Of a stretch of DNA of 64,000 bases, positions 43,071 to 52,205 are shown piece by piece (within the stretch, counting starts at the first letter, position 1; each line of letters opens with the position of its first letter). A program made the translations under genes and the position numbers. A model generated the notes under the pieces. The model saw only the letters and a program-made list of their open reading frames with translations, did no database searches and was not told the origin of the DNA. The DNA is from Streptomyces sp. NBC_00259 (GTDB taxonomy: Bacteria; Actinomycetota; Actinomycetes; Streptomycetales; Streptomycetaceae): positions 4,183,501 to 4,247,500 of the forward strand of contig NZ_CP108080.1 of NCBI RefSeq assembly GCF_036181745.1, given 5' to 3'.

Positions 43071-43484
43071 CTAGGCCCGGCCCATCGCCCGTGTCAGGGC
43101 GATCTCGATGACCACGCGGTCCGGGTTCGGGGCCGGGGTGCGCTCGTAGCGCGCCGCGTAACGGGCCACCGCGTCCGCCACGACGTCCGGCTCCGTGCGG
43201 ATCGTGGCGCGGCCCTCCAGCGTCGCCCAGCGGCCCTTGTCCACCTGGCAGACCGCGACCCGTGCCCCCTCCGGGCCGGCTGCCAGGACGTTCGCGACCT
43301 TGCGGCTGTGCTTGTTGGTGATCACTCGTGCGACGCCCCGCTCGCCGCCCTCCGGGTCGTACGTGACGCCGACCGCGACGACGTGCGGACTGCCGTCCGG
43401 GCGCGGGGTCGTGAGCGTGCACATGTGGTACTCGCGCCAGAAGCTGAGATAGGACGCGTCGGGGTGTCGTGGGTCGATGGCCAT
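43071..43484 (-). CDS. PPOX-class (pyridoxamine oxidase-like fold) probable F420-dependent protein
   Basis: 137 residues from ATG 43484 (TTG 43490 possible). The split-barrel pattern SFWREYHMCTLTTPRPDGSP, then HVVAVGVTYDPEGG, RVITNKHSRKVANVLAAG and WATLEGRATIR is that of the FMN/F420-binding PPOX-like family, common in actinobacteria. It likely reduces a small substrate with F420H2 or acts as a flavin/F420 sensor. Divergent from clpB. Confidence 0.8.
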   Translation of the reverse strand: MAIDPRHPDASYLSFWREYHMCTLTTPRPDGSPHVVAVGVTYDPEGGERGVARVITNKHSRKVANVLAAGPEGARVAVCQVDKGRWATLEGRATIRTEPDVVADAVARYAARYERTPAPNPDRVVIEIALTRAMGRA

Positions 43485-43533
43485 GCCCAAAAACCTACCG
43501 GGGGCGCCGGTCCCGGACTACTCTGGTCAGTGC

Positions 43534-43554
43534 CTTGAGTGGAATAGACTCAAC
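43534..43554. promoter_or_regulatory. HAIR operator upstream of clpB
   Basis: CTTGAGT-N7-ACTCAAC, 13 of 14 positions matching the HspR consensus, 62 bp before the clpB start. Confidence 0.9.
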
Positions 43555-43616
43555 TTTGTGTACCTTGGAAGAGTCATAGCGAAGTCATCGCCGAGGACGA
43601 GGAGGAGAGACCGCAC

Positions 43617-46208
43617 GTGGACGCCGAGCTGACCAACAGGAGCCGGGACGCGCTGAACGCCGCGAGCACCCGGGCCGTGTCCGACGGGCACCCCGATCTG
43701 ACGCCCGCCCATCTGCTGCTGGCGCTGCTCGCGGGCCAGGACAACGAGAACATCACCGATCTGCTGGCAGCCGTCGACGCCGACCAGGCCGCGGTACGGT
43801 CCGGTGCGGAGCGGGTGCTCTCGGACCAGCCCAGCGTGACCGGGTCGACCGTCGCGCCGCCGCAGCCCAACCGTGAGCTGCTCGCCGTCATCGCCGACGC
43901 CGCGCAGCGCGCCAAGGAGCTCGGTGACGACTACCTCTCCACCGAGCATCTGCTCGTCGGCGTCGCCGCCAAGGGCGGCCGGGCCGGCGAGGTGCTCTCC
44001 GGGCAGGGCGCCACCGCGAAGAGACTGCAGGAAGCGTTCGAGAAGGCACGAGGAGGGCGCCGGGTGAGCACACCCGACCCCGAGGGTCAGTACAAGGCCC
44101 TGGAGAAGTTCGGCACCGACTTCACGGCGGCGGCCAGGGAGGGCAAGCTCGACCCCGTCATCGGCCGTGACCAGGAGATCCGCCGCGTTGTCCAGGTGCT
44201 CTCCCGCCGCACCAAGAACAACCCCGTGCTGATCGGTGAGCCCGGCGTCGGCAAGACCGCCGTCGTGGAGGGCCTCGCCCAGCGCATCGTGAAGGGCGAC
44301 GTCCCCGAGTCGCTGCGCGACAAGCGGCTGGTCGCGCTCGACCTCGGTGCCATGGTCGCCGGCGCGAAGTACCGCGGTGAGTTCGAGGAGCGCCTGAAGA
44401 CCGTCCTGTCCGAGATCAAGGAGAGCGACGGCCGGATCATCACCTTCATCGACGAGCTGCACACCGTCGTGGGCGCGGGCGCCGGCGGCGACTCCGCCAT
44501 GGACGCGGGCAACATGCTGAAGCCGATGCTCGCGCGCGGCGAGCTGCGCATGGTCGGCGCCACCACCCTCGACGAGTACCGCGAGCGGATCGAGAAGGAC
44601 CCGGCGCTGGAGCGCCGCTTCCAGCAGGTCCTGGTCGCCGAGCCGACCGTCGAGGACAGCATCGCGATCCTCCGCGGGCTCAAGGGCCGCTACGAGGCCC
44701 ACCACAAGGTGCAGATCGCGGACAGCGCGCTGGTCGCCGCCGCGACCCTCTCCGACCGGTACATCACCTCCCGCTTCCTCCCCGACAAGGCCATCGACCT
44801 CGTCGACGAGTCCGCCTCCCGGCTCCGGATGGAGATCGACTCCTCACCGGTCGAGATCGACGAGCTCCAGCGCTCCGTCGACCGGCTCAAGATGGAGGAG
44901 CTCGCGCTCTCCAAGGAGACCGACGAGGCCAGCAAGCAGCGTCTTGAGAAGCTGCGCCGCGACCTCGCCGACAAGGAGGAGGAGCTGCGCGGCCTCACCG
45001 CCCGCTGGGAGAAGGAGAAGGAGTCCCTCAACCGCGTCGGTGAGCTGAAGGAGAAGGTCGACGACCTGCGCGGCCAGGCCGAGCGGGCCCAGCGCGACGG
45101 CGACTTCGACACCGCTTCCAAGCTGCTCTACGGGGAGATCCCGGCGCTGGAGCGGGAGCTGGAGGCCGCCAGCGAGGAGGAGGCCCAGCAGGAGGCCGCC
45201 AAGGACACCATGGTCAAGGAGGAGGTCGGCCCCGACGACATCGCCGACGTCGTCGCCGCCTGGACCGGGATCCCGGCCGGCCGGCTGCTGGAGGGCGAGA
45301 CCCAGAAGCTCCTGCGGATGGAGGACGAGCTGGGCAAGCGCCTGATCGGTCAGACCGAGGCGGTGCGGGCCGTGTCCGACGCGGTGCGCCGCTCGCGGGC
45401 CGGGATCGCCGACCCCGACCGGCCGACGGGCTCGTTCCTCTTCCTCGGACCGACCGGCGTCGGCAAGACCGAGCTGGCGAAGGCCCTCGCGGACTTCCTC
45501 TTCGACGACGAGCGGGCGATGGTCCGCATCGACATGTCGGAGTACGGCGAGAAGCACAGCGTCGCGCGGCTCGTCGGAGCCCCGCCCGGATACGTGGGCT
45601 ACGAGGAGGGCGGCCAGCTCACCGAGGCGGTCCGCCGACGCCCGTACAGCGTGGTCCTGCTCGACGAGGTGGAGAAGGCGCACCCCGAGGTCTTCGACAT
45701 CCTGCTGCAGGTCCTCGACGACGGCCGGCTGACCGACGGACAGGGCCGGACCGTCGACTTCCGCAACACCATCCTGATCCTGACCTCCAACCTCGGCAGC
45801 CAGTTCCTCGTGGAGCCCCTGACGAGCGAGGAGGAGAAGAAGCAGCAGGTCCTGGAGGTCGTACGGGCCTCGTTCAAGCCGGAGTTCCTCAACCGGCTCG
45901 ACGATCTCGTCGTCTTCTCGGCCCTGTCCAAGGACGAGCTGGCGCACATCGCCGAGCTCCAGATCGCCCGCCTCGCCCAGCGGCTCGCCGAGCGCCGGCT
46001 CTCCCTGGACGTCACCCCGCCGGCCCTGGAGTGGCTGGCCGACGAGGGCAACGACCCGGCCTACGGTGCCCGGCCGCTGCGCCGCCTCGTCCAGACCGCG
46101 ATCGGCGACCGGCTCGCCAGGGAGATCCTCTCCGGCGAGGTGAAGGACGGCGACACGATCCGCGTCGACCGCTTCGACGGCGGCCTGATCGTGGGACCGG
46201 TGCAGTAA
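43617..46208 (+). CDS. clpB: Protein disaggregase ClpB
   Basis: 863 residues from GTG 43617 (GGAGGAGAG upstream), full length. Clp N domain repeats at the N-terminus (SRDALNAASTRAVSDGHPDL, HLLLALL), first AAA+ with Walker A GEPGVGKT and Walker B IITFIDELHTVVGAGA, the middle coiled coil (LEKLRRDLADKEEELRGL), second AAA+ with GPTGVGKT and VVLLDEVEKAHPEVF. It resolves aggregated proteins together with DnaK/DnaJ/GrpE, whose operon carries the same HAIR control. Confidence 0.99.
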   Translation: MDAELTNRSRDALNAASTRAVSDGHPDLTPAHLLLALLAGQDNENITDLLAAVDADQAAVRSGAERVLSDQPSVTGSTVAPPQPNRELLAVIADAAQRAKELGDDYLSTEHLLVGVAAKGGRAGEVLSGQGATAKRLQEAFEKARGGRRVSTPDPEGQYKALEKFGTDFTAAAREGKLDPVIGRDQEIRRVVQVLSRRTKNNPVLIGEPGVGKTAVVEGLAQRIVKGDVPESLRDKRLVALDLGAMVAGAKYRGEFEERLKTVLSEIKESDGRIITFIDELHTVVGAGAGGDSAMDAGNMLKPMLARGELRMVGATTLDEYRERIEKDPALERRFQQVLVAEPTVEDSIAILRGLKGRYEAHHKVQIADSALVAAATLSDRYITSRFLPDKAIDLVDESASRLRMEIDSSPVEIDELQRSVDRLKMEELALSKETDEASKQRLEKLRRDLADKEEELRGLTARWEKEKESLNRVGELKEKVDDLRGQAERAQRDGDFDTASKLLYGEIPALERELEAASEEEAQQEAAKDTMVKEEVGPDDIADVVAAWTGIPAGRLLEGETQKLLRMEDELGKRLIGQTEAVRAVSDAVRRSRAGIADPDRPTGSFLFLGPTGVGKTELAKALADFLFDDERAMVRIDMSEYGEKHSVARLVGAPPGYVGYEEGGQLTEAVRRRPYSVVLLDEVEKAHPEVFDILLQVLDDGRLTDGQGRTVDFRNTILILTSNLGSQFLVEPLTSEEEKKQQVLEVVRASFKPEFLNRLDDLVVFSALSKDELAHIAELQIARLAQRLAERRLSLDVTPPALEWLADEGNDPAYGARPLRRLVQTAIGDRLAREILSGEVKDGDTIRVDRFDGGLIVGPVQ

Positions 46209-46214
46209 GCCACG

Positions 46215-46245
46215 CCCGGGTGGGGGTTGCCAGCCCCCGCCCGGG
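46215..46245. terminator. clpB terminator
   Basis: CCCGGG-T-GGGGG pairs with CCCCC-G-CCCGGG (12 bp including one T-G pair), loop TTGCCAG, 6 bp after the stop. Confidence 0.8.
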
Positions 46246-46286
46246 ATGGGAGAGGATGGCCGCATCCGTACGAAGGGAAACACCCG

Positions 46287-46832
46287 GTGAGCATCGACCC
46301 GTCCTCGATTCCGAATTTCGGGGGCCAGCCCCAGCCTCAGTCCGCACCCCCCGCGGGCCCGGTCATCCCCGACCAGGACCTGGTCAAGCAGCTCCTCGAC
46401 CAGATGGAACTGAAGTACGTCGTCGACGACGAGGGTGACCTCGCGGCGCCGTGGGAGGAGTTCCGTACGTACTTCATGTTCCGCGGCGAGGACGAGCAGC
46501 AGGTCTTCTCGGTGCGGACGTTCTACGACCGCCCGCACGCGTTCGGCGACAAGGCGAAGATCCTCGACGCCATCGACGACTGGAACCGCCGCACGCTGTG
46601 GCCGAAGGTCTACACGCACACCCACGAGGAGGAGGGCGAGCCCACCACCGTCCGCCTCATCGGCGAGGCCCAGATGCTGATCGGTACCGGTGTCAGCCTG
46701 GAGCACTTCGTCTCGTCGACGGTGAGCTGGGTGCGCGCGGCCATCGAGTTCGACAAGTGGCTGGTGGAGCTGCTGGGCCTGGCCCCGGCCGCTGAGGACG
46801 CCGCGGACGAGAAGCCCTCCGACGAGGGCTGA
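46287..46832 (+). CDS. YbjN-domain protein
   Basis: 181 residues from GTG 46287 (AAGGGA 9 nt upstream). After a proline-rich start the YbjN fold appears: VKQLLDQMELKYVVDDEGDL, YFMFRGEDEQQVFSVRTFYD, ILDAIDDWNRRTLWPKVYTH, LEHFVSSTVSWVRAAIEF. These are tip-binding chaperone-like proteins similar in fold to type III secretion chaperones; in actinobacteria the partner is unknown. Convergent with the glycosyltransferase gene. Confidence 0.85.
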   Translation: MSIDPSSIPNFGGQPQPQSAPPAGPVIPDQDLVKQLLDQMELKYVVDDEGDLAAPWEEFRTYFMFRGEDEQQVFSVRTFYDRPHAFGDKAKILDAIDDWNRRTLWPKVYTHTHEEEGEPTTVRLIGEAQMLIGTGVSLEHFVSSTVSWVRAAIEFDKWLVELLGLAPAAEDAADEKPSDEG

Positions 46833-46847
46833 GCGCCGCAGCGTTCC

Positions 46848-47900
46848 TCACAGGGCCATAGGGGCGACCGTCAGATACGTCCCATAGGCGAACGACAGCC
46901 CGGCCAGGGCGACGATCACCGTGATCGCCGCCCTCGGCCGGGCTTTCGTCAGTGCGCAGGCCAGCGGCAGCAGCAGCGGGAACGCCGGCAGCAGAAAGCG
47001 CGGCTTGGACTCGAAGTAGCCGGATCCGCCGACCGTGATCAGCACGAGCACCGCCGTGTACACGAGCAGCGCGAGGGGCGGGCGGTCCAGCACGAACAGC
47101 GCGAAGAGCAGGACACCCGCGGCCGCGATCACCAGCGCCATCGGGAAGCCGAAGAACGCCGGCGCCGTCACCATGCCGCGGATCACCCGCAGGGACCCGA
47201 GCCCCAGATCGAACCGTGACGTCCAGCCGCTCTGCACGGCGAAGTACCCGCCGAGCACATCGCCCTTGCGCGCCCCGACCCACAGCAGGTACCCGAGCCA
47301 TCCGGCGGGCGCCAGCACGGCCGCCGCCCGGATCCCGGCCCGGCCGCCCTTCGTGCCCCGCCGCTTCCACAGCTCGCAGCCGGCCACCGCGCACACCGCC
47401 GCCGCGACCGCGATCCCGTTCGGCCGGGTGAGCCCGGCGAGCGCCGCCAGCACCCCCGCCCACAGCCAGCGGTGGGTGAGCACCGCGTACAGCGACCAGG
47501 CGGCGAACGCCGTCAGCAGGGGCTCGGTGTACGCCATGGACAGCACGATCGCGTGCGGCAGCAGCCCCCACAGCAGCACGACGACGGTCGCGGTCCTCCG
47601 GTCGTGCAGCCGCTCGACGACCGCGTAGATGCCCCATGCCGCCGCGCCCGCCGCGATCCAGGAGAGCACCAGCCCCGCGGTCCCGCCCGTCACGGGCAGT
47701 ACGGACGTCACGGTCCGCACGAGCCCCGGGTAGAGCGGGAAGAACGCCAGGTCGGACTGGACGGCGCCGTCCGGCCAGTACAGCGTGCGGCCGTAGCCGT
47801 GCGCCGCGATGCGGACGTACCACAGGGAGTCCCAGGAAGTGGCGAGCAGCGCCCGCGGCGACCGGCCGATGTGCCAGGCCCACAGCGCCATGACGAGCAT
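46848..47900 (-). CDS. PIG-V-type membrane mannosyltransferase-like protein
   Basis: 350 residues from ATG 47900, though hydrophobic residues upstream in frame (LGLFAAARLTG) suggest a missed non-standard start. About nine membrane helices. The signature region SWDSLWYVRIAAHGYG (Asp and Trp-Tyr before the first loop), then VQSDLAFFPLYPGLVR and MAYTEPLLTAFAAWSLY, is that of lipid-linked mannosyltransferases. It would add a sugar from a polyprenyl-phosphate donor outside the membrane. Acceptor unknown. Confidence 0.75.
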   Translation of the reverse strand: MLVMALWAWHIGRSPRALLATSWDSLWYVRIAAHGYGRTLYWPDGAVQSDLAFFPLYPGLVRTVTSVLPVTGGTAGLVLSWIAAGAAAWGIYAVVERLHDRRTATVVVLLWGLLPHAIVLSMAYTEPLLTAFAAWSLYAVLTHRWLWAGVLAALAGLTRPNGIAVAAAVCAVAGCELWKRRGTKGGRAGIRAAAVLAPAGWLGYLLWVGARKGDVLGGYFAVQSGWTSRFDLGLGSLRVIRGMVTAPAFFGFPMALVIAAAGVLLFALFVLDRPPLALLVYTAVLVLITVGGSGYFESKPRFLLPAFPLLLPLACALTKARPRAAITVIVALAGLSFAYGTYLTVAPMAL

Positions 47901-48212
47901 CCCGGTGAGCCTGGCGGCCGCGAACAGCCCGAGCGCGGGGGCGGCCCGGTGCAGGGCGGCACGACAGCGGGAGACGGCCCGGCCGGCGGCCGGCGATGCC
48001 TTGTCGAAGGTCTCGGCGAACAGGGGGCACCTCCGAGCGCGCGTGAGCGGTCACCCCGACCTTCCGTGGTACGCGCAGGTGGCGCGAGCGCTGGGCAGCC
48101 GCGCGGGTGGATTCCCTCCCCGAAGGACCGGCGCACGCGTGTCGCCGTGACAGCGGGCCGCCGGCGCGGTACGGGCGGTGCGGCGCGGCGTCCGTGCGGA
48201 TCTGACGAGAGG

Positions 48213-48788
48213 TCAGTTCAGGCGGAGGAGAGCCTGCGCGGTGGCCGACAGGTGGGTGCGGACGGTGTCCCCGCCGTCGAGGTAGCCGCCCGCCAGGGCG
48301 CCGTCGCGCAGCAGCACCAGCGCCGCCGCGGCCTCATCGGGTGCGGGGTGACCGCAGGCGGCGGCCAGGTCGGCGAGCGCGCCACGGAACCACGCGCGGT
48401 GCTCCGCGATCAGCCGCCGGACCGGATGCTCCGCATCCGGGTACTCGGCGGCGGCGTTGATGAAGGGGCAGCCGCGGAAGCCCGGACCGCAGACCTCCTC
48501 GGCGAGGCCGCCCACCAGCAGCTCCACGACCGTCCGCGGCTCCTTCGCGGCGGCCGCCGCCTGCGCCGTGCGGGCGCGGATCTCCTCGTCGCGGACCCGC
48601 AGGTAGGCCAGCACCAGCTCGTCCTTGCCGCGGAAGTGCCGGTAGAAGGTCGCCTTGGTGACCGCGGCCGTGGCGATCAGCCGGTCGACGCCCACGGCCT
48701 GGATGCCCTCCGCGTAGAAGAGCTCTGCGGCCGTCTCCAGTAGGCGCTGCCGCGGGTGGGAGACCCGCGCGGTCGGTTCCGTGCTCAT
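48213..48788 (-). CDS. TetR-family repressor
   Basis: 191 residues from ATG 48788. Helix-turn-helix AAVTKATFYRHFRGKDELVL near residues 44-63; the C-terminal part (CPFINAAAEYPDAEHPVRRL) is the TetR ligand-binding half with a Cys that may sense electrophiles. Divergent from an alpha/beta hydrolase gene, which it likely represses; CGGTCTG-containing sites flank the hydrolase promoter. Confidence 0.9.
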   Translation of the reverse strand: MSTEPTARVSHPRQRLLETAAELFYAEGIQAVGVDRLIATAAVTKATFYRHFRGKDELVLAYLRVRDEEIRARTAQAAAAAKEPRTVVELLVGGLAEEVCGPGFRGCPFINAAAEYPDAEHPVRRLIAEHRAWFRGALADLAAACGHPAPDEAAAALVLLRDGALAGGYLDGGDTVRTHLSATAQALLRLN

Positions 48789-48804
48789 GGCGCCAAACGT
48801 AACC

Positions 48805-48854
48805 GACCGGTCTGGCCTGCTTGTTTTGACAGTGCTCCGCCGACGGTCCAGACT
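48805..48854 (+). promoter_or_regulatory. Hydrolase promoter with possible TetR operator
   Basis: TTGACA at 48826-48831 and CAGACT 17 nt later (48849-48854) form a good promoter. GACCGGTC at 48805-48812 is an 8-bp palindrome and ACGGTCTGT recurs at about 48867, suggesting repressor sites on both sides. Confidence 0.5.
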
Positions 48855-48909
48855 CCAAGCAGAAAGAACGGTCTGTCTCCCTCTCTTCGCCGTCACCTCA
48901 GGAGTTCTC

Positions 48910-49701
48910 GTGTCCGATCGGACCATCCTTCTCATCCACGGTCTGTGGATGACCCCGCACAGCTGGCAGCCCTGGATCGACCGCTACACCGCCCAGGGCC
49001 ACACCGTCCACGCGCCCGGCTGGCCCGGCGTGTCACAGCTCGGCGAGCCGCTCGACCACGCGAAGGCTCCGGCAGGGCTCGGCGTGCAGGAGATCGCGGA
49101 CCACTACGAGGCGTTCCTGCGCACCCTGCCGGAGCAGCCGGTGATCATCGGACACTCCTTCGGCGGGCTGGTGACCCAGATCCTGCTCGACCGCGGCTAC
49201 GGCCGGGCGGGCGTCGCGATCCACCCCGGGCAGCCGCGCGGGGTCCTGGCGCTGTCGCTGTCCACGCTGCGTGCCGCGTGGCCGGTCCTCGGCAACCCCG
49301 CCAACCGCAGGCGCACCGTGGCCCTCACCGACCGGCAGTTCCACTACGCCTTCGCCAACACCGTCTCCGCGGAGCAGGCCGCGCGGGAGCGTGCGACCTG
49401 GGCGATTCCCGGCCCGGGGCGCCCGTTGTTCCAGGCGGGACTGGCCAACTTCACGCCCAAGGCCCGGGCCGCGACCCGCATCGACTACCGCAACGACTCC
49501 CGCTCCCCGCTGCTGCTGGTGGCCGGCGGCGCGGACCACATCGTCCCGCGGGGTGTGGTGCGCGAGAACTACCGCCGGTACGCGAAGTCTGGGGCGGTCA
49601 CCGAGTTCCGCGAGTATCCCGGACGCGACCACGGCACCTGCTTCCACGACGGCTGGGAGCAGGTCGCGGACGAGTCCCTGGCCTGGGCGCTGGCCTACTG
49701 A
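48910..49701 (+). CDS. Alpha/beta hydrolase
   Basis: 263 residues from GTG 48910 with AGGAG upstream. Oxyanion loop LLIHGLWMTPHSW, nucleophile elbow IIGHSFGGLV (Ser in GHSFG), acid Asp in LLVAGGADHIVP and catalytic His in GRDHGTCFHDGW complete the triad. The cap region resembles esterase/haloperoxidase types. Control by the divergent TetR protein suggests an inducible detoxification role. Its stop overlaps the convergent aminotransferase stop by 7 bp. Confidence 0.9.
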   Translation: MSDRTILLIHGLWMTPHSWQPWIDRYTAQGHTVHAPGWPGVSQLGEPLDHAKAPAGLGVQEIADHYEAFLRTLPEQPVIIGHSFGGLVTQILLDRGYGRAGVAIHPGQPRGVLALSLSTLRAAWPVLGNPANRRRTVALTDRQFHYAFANTVSAEQAARERATWAIPGPGRPLFQAGLANFTPKARAATRIDYRNDSRSPLLLVAGGADHIVPRGVVRENYRRYAKSGAVTEFREYPGRDHGTCFHDGWEQVADESLAWALAY

Positions 49702-50924
49702 GACCGTCGGCCGGCGGGCTCCCCCGGGCCCGCCGCGAGCCCCTTGAGCCGTGAGACGGCCTCCTCCAGGACGTCGGTGCGCTTGCAGAAGGCGAACCGG
49801 ACGAAGGGTGCCCCTTCGTCCCGGTGGTCGTAGAAGACCGCGTTGGGGATCGCCACGACCCCGCAGCGTTCCGGCAGCGCGCGGCAGAAGGCGAAGCCGT
49901 CGCTCTCGCCGAGCGGGCGGATGTCGGTGGTGACGAAGTAGGTCCCGGCGGGCCGGTACACCTCGAAGCCGGCCGCGGCGAGACCGGAGCCCAGCAGGTC
50001 CCGCTTGGCCCGCAGATCGTCCCGGAGCCCGTCGAAGTACGTCCGCGGGAGCGCGAGCGCCTCGGCGACCGCGTACTGGAGCGGGCCGGACGCGACGTAG
50101 GTGAGGAACTGCTTGGCCGAGCGGACGGCGGCGACCAGCGGCGCCGCCGCCGTGACCCAGCCGACCTTCCAGCCGGTGAACGAGAACGTCTTGCCGGCCG
50201 AGCCGATGGTGACCGTGCGCTCGCGCATGCCCGGGAAGGTCACGATCGGCGTGTGCTCGCCCTCGAAGACGAGGTGCTCGTACACCTCGTCGGTGACGAC
50301 CAGCAGATCCCGCTCGACGGCGAGCGCCGCGACCGCCGCCAGCTCCTCGCGGGTGAGGACGGTGCCGGTGGGATTGTGCGGGCTGTTGAGCAGGATGAGG
50401 CGGGTGCGATCGGTGACCGCGTCGCGCAGTTCGTCCAGGTCCAGTACGTAGGCGCCGTCGCGCGGATGGAGCGTGACGGGTACGCGCGTCCCGCCCGCCA
50501 TCGCGATGCAGGCCGCGTAGGAGTCGTAGTAGGGCTCCAGGGCGATCACCTCGTCACCGGGCTCGACGAGGGCGAGCAGCGCGGCCGCGATCGCCTCCGT
50601 GGCGCCGGCCGTGACCAGCACCTCGGTGTCGGGGTCGTACGCGAGGCCGTACCACTCCCGCTGGTGGCGGGCGACGGCGGTACGCAGCTCGGGGACGCCG
50701 GGGCCGGGCGGGTACTGGTTGCCCCGGCCGTCGCGCAGCGCGCGCACCGCCGCCTCACGGACCTCGTCGGGGCCGTCCGTGTCCGGGAAGCCCTGGCCCA
50801 GGTTGATCGAGCCGGTCCGCACGGCCAGCGCGGACATCTCGGCGAAGATCGTCGTCCCGAACTCGGCGAGGCGGCGGTTGAGCAGCGGTCGGTGACCGGG
50901 TGCGCGTCCTGTCATGCGGGCCAT
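49695..50924 (-). CDS. Class I/II aminotransferase (kynurenine/methionine aminotransferase-like)
   Basis: 409 residues from ATG 50924. PLP-binding features: INLGQGFPDTDGP, NQYPPGPGVPELRTAVARH, NSPHNPTGTV (Asn for the PLP ring), TDEVYEHLVFEG, and SAGKTFSFTGWKVGWV with the Schiff-base Lys, plus the C-terminal Arg in PFVRFAFCK. It is the DapC/KAT branch that transaminates methionine, glutamine or kynurenine. The kynurenine operon at 61 kb makes kynurenine a possible substrate, but sequence alone does not decide. Confidence 0.88.
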   Translation of the reverse strand: MARMTGRAPGHRPLLNRRLAEFGTTIFAEMSALAVRTGSINLGQGFPDTDGPDEVREAAVRALRDGRGNQYPPGPGVPELRTAVARHQREWYGLAYDPDTEVLVTAGATEAIAAALLALVEPGDEVIALEPYYDSYAACIAMAGGTRVPVTLHPRDGAYVLDLDELRDAVTDRTRLILLNSPHNPTGTVLTREELAAVAALAVERDLLVVTDEVYEHLVFEGEHTPIVTFPGMRERTVTIGSAGKTFSFTGWKVGWVTAAAPLVAAVRSAKQFLTYVASGPLQYAVAEALALPRTYFDGLRDDLRAKRDLLGSGLAAAGFEVYRPAGTYFVTTDIRPLGESDGFAFCRALPERCGVVAIPNAVFYDHRDEGAPFVRFAFCKRTDVLEEAVSRLKGLAAGPGEPAGRRSQ

Positions 50925-51027
50925 CCTGCGCGCAACCTCTGGAGTAGCTCAAGTCCGCTTTGGGCCGCGAGAGCCGGGGGCATCCCCCAGGCACACCAGA
51001 AGCAGCCTCGCTTCGGGGGAAAGGACG

Positions 51028-51237
51028 GTGAGGTCAGTGGTCGGAGTCTGGATCGTGCTCGGGTTGATCGTGCTCGTCGTGTTCGTGGGGATCGCGTCGG
51101 GTGGTGGGCGTGGTGGCGTGAGCCGCTCGCGCCGTCGCAGGAGCTGGTGGGCCGGCGGGGACGGCGGTTCGTCCTGCGGCGGCGGCTCCTCCTGCGGCGG
51201 TTCGTCGTGCGGTGGTGGCGGGGGCGGCGGCGACTGA
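51028..51237 (+). CDS. Small membrane protein with Gly/Ser/Cys-rich tail
   Basis: 69 residues from GTG 51028 (GTG 51037 also possible). One membrane helix (GVWIVLGLIVLVVFVGIA) is followed by a basic stretch (SRSRRRRSWW) and repeats of SSCGG ending in a poly-Gly run. The regular Cys spacing (SSCGGGSSCGGSSCGGG) suggests a metal-binding or disulphide-linked tail outside or inside the membrane. Family not recognised. Confidence 0.6.
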   Translation: MRSVVGVWIVLGLIVLVVFVGIASGGGRGGVSRSRRRRSWWAGGDGGSSCGGGSSCGGSSCGGGGGGGD

Positions 51238-51602
51238 CCGCGGCGTCGGCGGGGGGCGGCTGACACGGGGCAGCCGACCGCGCCGCGACCGAAGGCGCCC
51301 GGGGGGACGAACTCCCTCCGGGCGCCTTCCTGTTGACGCCTGATGCATGTGGGCGGCGAGATTGTGCACCCCGGAGAAGGATTTCCGTTGAACAGTTGAA
51401 CAGACAGGCCCCCGGGGGGATGGAAACCACGTCATGTTGGGTAAAAGCGCTGTGAGCGTCTCCCACTTCATGATTCCCTCGCTGTTGAGAACATCCAGCC
51501 CTCGGACCTCCTGTGGACCCGAGCCGGCAGATCCCCCACCTCCTCTGTGCTGCCTCCGGGGTGCCCCGGTCCACCCGTCACGCATGTTTGCGGAGCCGAT
51601 CC
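51238..51602. other. Intergenic region with a terminator
   Basis: Contains the terminator at 51291-51329; the rest holds no supported gene and presumably the promoter of the DUF2617-speE unit. Confidence 0.5.
51291..51329. terminator. Hairpin terminator
   Basis: GAAGGCGCCCGG pairs with CCGGGCGCCTTC, 12-bp perfect stem, followed by a T-containing tract. Confidence 0.85.
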
Positions 51603-52121
51603 ATGCTCACGACCCTGAAGACCTCCTACACCGACACCCGCGCGGCCGATCTGGCCTGGGCGCTGGGCCGGGAGCCGCTGCCCGCCCTCGCCGAGCTCGA
51701 CCTCGAACTGTCGGGCGCGAAGCTGCAGTTGAGACTGCTGGGCGCTTCCCACCAGGTGCTGCTCGAGGAGGACCGGGGCGCCTGCTCCGAGACCGTCGCC
51801 TGCATGCCGGGCAGCAGCACCCCCCTGCCGCTGGGCGTCGAACGGCGGCTCGGTGACTGGGAGTACGAGTTCGCCGCGCGCGTCGAGACGCTGTCGCAGG
51901 ACTCCTTCGCGGGCCGTGCGCAGGAGGTGATCGCGCTGGTGACCGACCATCCGCACGGGCTCGCCGGCACGTTCCCCGGCTCGCCGCACGCGTTCACGGC
52001 GATGGTCGCCCAGCGCCTGGACGGCCAGGTGGGGTGGCGGACCTGGCACGCGTACCCGCAGGAGGGCCAGCTCGTGGTGACCCGCACCCGGGTCGGCGCG
52101 CGACTGCCCGCCGGGCGCTGA
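51603..52121 (+). CDS. DUF2617 family protein
   Basis: 172 residues from ATG 51603. It shows the DUF2617 pattern TLKTSYTDTRAADLAWALG, then LDLELSGAKLQLRLLGASHQ and WEYEFAARVETLS, HGLAGTFPGSPHAFTAMVAQ. Often linked to a spermidine-synthase-like gene in Streptomyces, as here (84 bp apart). Role unknown; the pairing suggests a partner of the following enzyme. Confidence 0.85.
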   Translation: MLTTLKTSYTDTRAADLAWALGREPLPALAELDLELSGAKLQLRLLGASHQVLLEEDRGACSETVACMPGSSTPLPLGVERRLGDWEYEFAARVETLSQDSFAGRAQEVIALVTDHPHGLAGTFPGSPHAFTAMVAQRLDGQVGWRTWHAYPQEGQLVVTRTRVGARLPAGR

Positions 52122-52205
52122 CTCCATGCGTCGCTACGGCATTTTGTGGCAGTTGCACCCTTGTGGGTGACCATGCGCGACAGGTGTATAACGTAGCGTG
52201 ACGAC

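Noticed and set aside
43071..43484. PPOX gene as part of the peptide/Rieske-like unit
   Set aside because: It converges on that unit and is separated by an 18-bp-stem terminator, so it is a separate transcript.
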